Below, in pieces: positions 5,624-8,053 of a stretch of 8,053 nucleotides of DNA. The notes beneath the pieces are model-generated. The model made no database searches. It was not told the origin of the DNA and saw nothing but the letters and a program-made list of their open reading frames with translations. Within the stretch, counting starts at the first letter, position 1. Every line of letters begins with the position of its first letter. Both the position numbers and the translations under genes were made by a program. This stretch comes from an uncultured Rhodospirillaceae bacterium (GTDB lineage Bacteria > Pseudomonadota > Alphaproteobacteria > Rhodospirillales > Casp-alpha2): contig CAJWVP010000126.1 in NCBI GenBank assembly GCA_913048145.1, positions 1 to 8,053 of the forward strand, read 5' to 3'.

Positions 5624-7390
5624 TCACGACGCTGGTGAAGATCCCAGGCCGAACCCACGCGGATCGCTTCGGACGCCACAGGTCGGCTTATCAGAGGGTA
5701 AGCCCGTTACGCAGAAAATCAAATTCACACGCCCCAAAGACGGCAATGATTGCAATTGGTGACCACGGCTCCTCAGCCCATTCAATACAGTCATTGGCAT
5801 TCCGTCCTCGACGTAGGTCACAGCGCGGCTTGGATCTCTAAACAGTCGTTTTGATCGAATGGCTGCATCCATATCGTCCGGTGTACCGCCCCCGGCTCGC
5901 AATGCGACCTGCATAATGGCCGCCTGCCCCACGATCCCGCCGCTCGCAGATCCAGCCATGTAGAAAACGTTTCTGTCGCGCTGAGACACAAGCAGCAATC
6001 CCGCCGACATGTCTCGTGCCACGGTCGAAGTTGGCGGTGACGCCATGATAATTCCTGTACCCCGCATCGCGCGCTGGACGCCAAAGCGATTGTTCATGGT
6101 CACGAAGCAGGCGACGGCCCCACCAAACCTATCGACAGCAATAAAGCTCGTCTGCCCCTGACCGCTAGAACCGACCGAGGGAAGCGAGGTAGGGACAGCC
6201 AGTTGCACGACGCGGTCTTCCAAAAAACTTTCCATCAGATCATTGGTGTATTCACTGGGGAGACGAACCCGCGGCTCATTGTTTTCCGGCGCAACATTCT
6301 TGAACCCCTGCGCTCCGTAGACAGTGCGGTTTTTCGGCTTAACAGTCTTGAACCCCCGCGCCCCATCGACAAGTGCACGCTGTATGGTTTCGGCAAGCAA
6401 ATGGGCTCTCAAGCCATCGTCGGCTTTCTGAAACCGACCATTATCCAATGTCGCAGCCAAGGCCTTTGCCGCCATTGTTCCGGCGGGTGTACGTGGCAAT
6501 GGCAAATAAACCGATGTCTTGACGTCTAACAAGACTTCAATGGCGGATCGCCAAAGAGGACGCAACGCCTGAAGATCCGCATAGGTCAAAGCCGCGCCGC
6601 TTTCTTGCGCGGCTGCGACCATTCGTCGGGCATAGGGCCCGGTGTATATCGCACCGGCGCCACGCGAACGAAGCATTGCCAAAACCGCCCCCAAATCCGG
6701 CTGGATGATGGTGTCGCCCTCAATGTGAAGACGACCACCGTTCTGCAACGCCAATAGACGCCCGCCCGATGTTCCGGCAAACGACGGACCGGCCGCTGCA
6801 ATCTCGCGAGCAAAGGCACGCGATACCTGAACACCAAACCGCGCGGCATTCTCCGCCGGACGAATGATCTCCCGCCATTCCAAAGAGCCATACTTGGCCT
6901 GCAAGGCGAAAAATCCACGCGGATTGCCAGGAACATTGACCGGAACACCTCCAGCGCCGCTGCTTGTCTGGCCGAGGAAATCCAGGGTTTCGACCTTTCC
7001 TGTCTTGGCATCTCGGGTCAAACAAAGACCACCACCGCCAAGGCTCGCAGCGGATGGATAGGTAACCGACATCATGAAATACATGGCAACGGCTGCATCA
7101 GCCGCAGAACCGCCCGCCGCCAAAACATCACGGCCGACTAAGACGGCATGGGGTTCGTCGGCGGCCACGCCGCCGTAAAACCCTTGGACGAAACCGACCT
7201 TTCCCTTCTTGATCGGGTTCTCATCACTAACCCCCGGAATGGTCTCACATCCCACCAATCCCGCGCAGGCCAGTAGCATCGTCGTTTGACGAGCAACCCG
7301 ACGCCATCTAATTTTTCGCCGTGGTCTAAGCCTTACGAATGACAGAATCGCCAAAACGAATTTGATTGGTGTGTCTATGATGAGCCGCAT
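5624..7390 (-). CDS. Gamma-glutamyltransferase-family lipoprotein, divergent active site
   Basis: A 588-residue member of the GGT (Ntn-hydrolase) superfamily. A long, arginine-rich N-region (RPRRKIRWRR) and hydrophobic LLACAGLVG precede a lipobox Cys48, so the mature protein should be lipid-anchored; Glu at +2 gives no inner-membrane retention signal by the E. coli Lol rule. GGT hallmarks include AAGGSAADAA (91-100), SLGGGGLCL (116-124), and FIAVDRFGGAVACFVTMN (416-433), with Thr431 and Asn433 matching E. coli Thr409/Asn411. In a gapless alignment with TTHYSVVD the catalytic Thr position is Gln413, and Thr414 falls one residue later. The DFRE arginine is replaced (LDFLGQ), MDDF is missing, and PLSSM reads ARDM. 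It may therefore be inactive or have another activity. Residues 343-370 hold an imperfect 16-residue duplication. The start at 7390 is the farthest-upstream ATG (an in-frame TAG precedes it) with only a weak, distant AGGA. It is first in a unit with the aminotransferase. Confidence 0.85.
   Translation of the reverse strand: MRLIIDTPIKFVLAILSFVRLRPRRKIRWRRVARQTTMLLACAGLVGCETIPGVSDENPIKKGKVGFVQGFYGGVAADEPHAVLVGRDVLAAGGSAADAAVAMYFMMSVTYPSAASLGGGGLCLTRDAKTGKVETLDFLGQTSSGAGGVPVNVPGNPRGFFALQAKYGSLEWREIIRPAENAARFGVQVSRAFAREIAAAGPSFAGTSGGRLLALQNGGRLHIEGDTIIQPDLGAVLAMLRSRGAGAIYTGPYARRMVAAAQESGAALTYADLQALRPLWRSAIEVLLDVKTSVYLPLPRTPAGTMAAKALAATLDNGRFQKADDGLRAHLLAETIQRALVDGARGFKTVKPKNRTVYGAQGFKNVAPENNEPRVRLPSEYTNDLMESFLEDRVVQLAVPTSLPSVGSSGQGQTSFIAVDRFGGAVACFVTMNNRFGVQRAMRGTGIIMASPPTSTVARDMSAGLLLVSQRDRNVFYMAGSASGGIVGQAAIMQVALRAGGGTPDDMDAAIRSKRLFRDPSRAVTYVEDGMPMTVLNGLRSRGHQLQSLPSLGRVNLIFCVTGLPSDKPTCGVRSDPRGFGLGSSPAS
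6281..6364 (-). repeat. Imperfect tandem duplication (48-nt period) inside the GGT-like gene
   Basis: The blocks 6364-6341 and 6316-6293 are identical at 21 of 24 bases, and similarity continues 12 nt further in each (9 of 12). They encode GARGFKTVKPKN and GAQGFKNVAPEN, 16 residues apart, 8 of 12 identical. The period is a multiple of three, so the frame is kept. It lies in the loop before the segment where GGT precursors are normally cleaved. Confidence 0.8.
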
Positions 7391-8053
7391 CTTCTACATC
7401 GCTTCCTGGTTGGTCCTCTGCTTCTCGCTCTCAACGTTTCCGGCGAAGGTCTTTAGCGCGAGCTTAGTCCAAGATACGGAGATCGAGGACGCGTTGCGCG
7501 CATTTGCTTCGCCGATTTTCAAAATCGCTGGGCTTAAAGCTTCATCCGTAGAGATTTATATCGTCAACGATGATTCACTCAATGCTTTCGTTACTGGCGG
7601 CCAAAAACTTTTCATGAATTCCGGTCTGCTTTTGCGAAGCGAAAATGCCAATCAGATTATCGGTGTGATCGCCCACGAGACCGGTCACATCTCCGGCGGC
7701 CATCTCTCTCGGGTCCGTGGTGCGTTTTCGAAGTCGACTACCTCGGCAATTCTCGGCACTATTCTGGGCGGGGCAGCAGCCATCGCAACTGGCCGCGGTG
7801 ATCTGGGCGCCGCCATTGTCGCTGGTGGACAGTCCGTCGCGCAACGCAATTTTTTAGCCTACAGCCGAACCCAAGAAGGTGCCGCTGACCATGCGGCATT
7901 GAGTTTTCTCGACAAAACGAAACAATCGGCGCAGGGACTGCTCACCTTCATGCAGATTCTCGAGGATCAGGAGCTTCTGAGCTTCGCACGCCAAGATCCC
8001 TACGTCCGATCTCACCCTCTATCGCGCGAGCGGATCACCACGATCGAAAACCA
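7377..8053 (+). CDS. M48-family zinc metalloprotease, BepA/YfgC-like (3' end beyond window)
   Basis: The first 225 codons are present, open to the right edge. A Sec signal peptide (hydrophobic core about 5-20, cleavage near VFSA) points to the periplasm. The zinc motif is HETGH (His100, Glu101, His104), with the third ligand Glu167 in TQEGAADHA. A Gly/Ala-rich hydrophobic segment (about 121-153) lies between them. The SHPLSRERI motif (His213) matches the region of BepA that holds its regulatory histidine. BepA-type proteases degrade or help assemble misfolded outer-membrane proteins such as LptD; family members usually carry C-terminal TPR repeats, which would lie outside the window. The start is ATG 7377 or the adjacent ATG 7380; neither has a clear Shine-Dalgarno. 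The 5' end overlaps the divergent GGT-like gene by about 14 nt. Confidence 0.93.
   Translation, partial: MMSRIFYIASWLVLCFSLSTFPAKVFSASLVQDTEIEDALRAFASPIFKIAGLKASSVEIYIVNDDSLNAFVTGGQKLFMNSGLLLRSENANQIIGVIAHETGHISGGHLSRVRGAFSKSTTSAILGTILGGAAAIATGRGDLGAAIVAGGQSVAQRNFLAYSRTQEGAADHAALSFLDKTKQSAQGLLTFMQILEDQELLSFARQDPYVRSHPLSRERITTIEN

Noticed and set aside
5608..5679. Longer aminotransferase start at ATG 5679
   Set aside because: It would overlap the GGT-like gene by 56 nt, has no ribosome site, and adds residues not matching the family, while ATG 5607 has a strong GAGGA.
1..8053. CRISPR arrays, insertion sequences, prophage, tRNA or rRNA genes
   Set aside because: No direct-repeat arrays, transposase motifs, integrase genes or RNA gene signatures are visible; the region reads as conserved core chromosome.

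Overview
This window looks like an ordinary chromosomal core region of an alphaproteobacterium, most likely Rhodospirillales-like. The evidence is the gene set and order: a PBP1A-type gene start and an AmiC-type amidase diverge from RNase E. The RNase E itself has the alphaproteobacterial form, with an acidic insert inside the S1 domain, arginine-rich tail blocks and a C-terminal GWW motif. Genus cannot be read from the sequence. I see no phage, transposon, CRISPR, tRNA or rRNA signal, and no recognisable defence or biosynthetic system.

Layout from left to right. At 1-45 (minus) is the first 15 codons of a gene that is probably the bifunctional penicillin-binding protein PBP1A. At 181-1542 (minus) is a periplasmic N-acetylmuramoyl-L-alanine amidase (AmiC type). 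A 411-nt divergent intergenic region (1543-1953) follows. It holds candidate promoters for both directions, a strong 9-bp perfect (about 13-bp imperfect) inverted repeat lying on the candidate rne promoter, and a possible leader stem-loop. RNase E (rne) occupies 1954-4428 (plus). It converges, with an 18-nt gap, on a two-gene minus-strand unit: a divergent gamma-glutamyltransferase-family lipoprotein (5624-7390), then 16 nt downstream a class I/II PLP aminotransferase (4447-5607). At 7377-8053 (plus) is the 5' part of an M48 metalloprotease of the BepA/YfgC type, whose start codon overlaps that of the GGT-like gene head to head.

Functionally, the left side concerns the cell wall: synthesis by PBP1A and septal cleavage by AmiC. 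The centre is the RNA degradosome scaffold and endonuclease. The right side is envelope-related: a lipoprotein of the GGT superfamily and an outer-membrane quality-control protease. The aminotransferase is cytoplasmic with unknown substrate.

The most notable points are (i) the GGT-like lipoprotein, which appears to have lost the usual nucleophile and several substrate residues while keeping others, and which carries a recent-looking 48-nt-period internal duplication; (ii) the palindrome and leader structure upstream of rne; (iii) a possibly leaderless amiC; and (iv) the head-to-head overlap of the GGT-like and M48 start codons.
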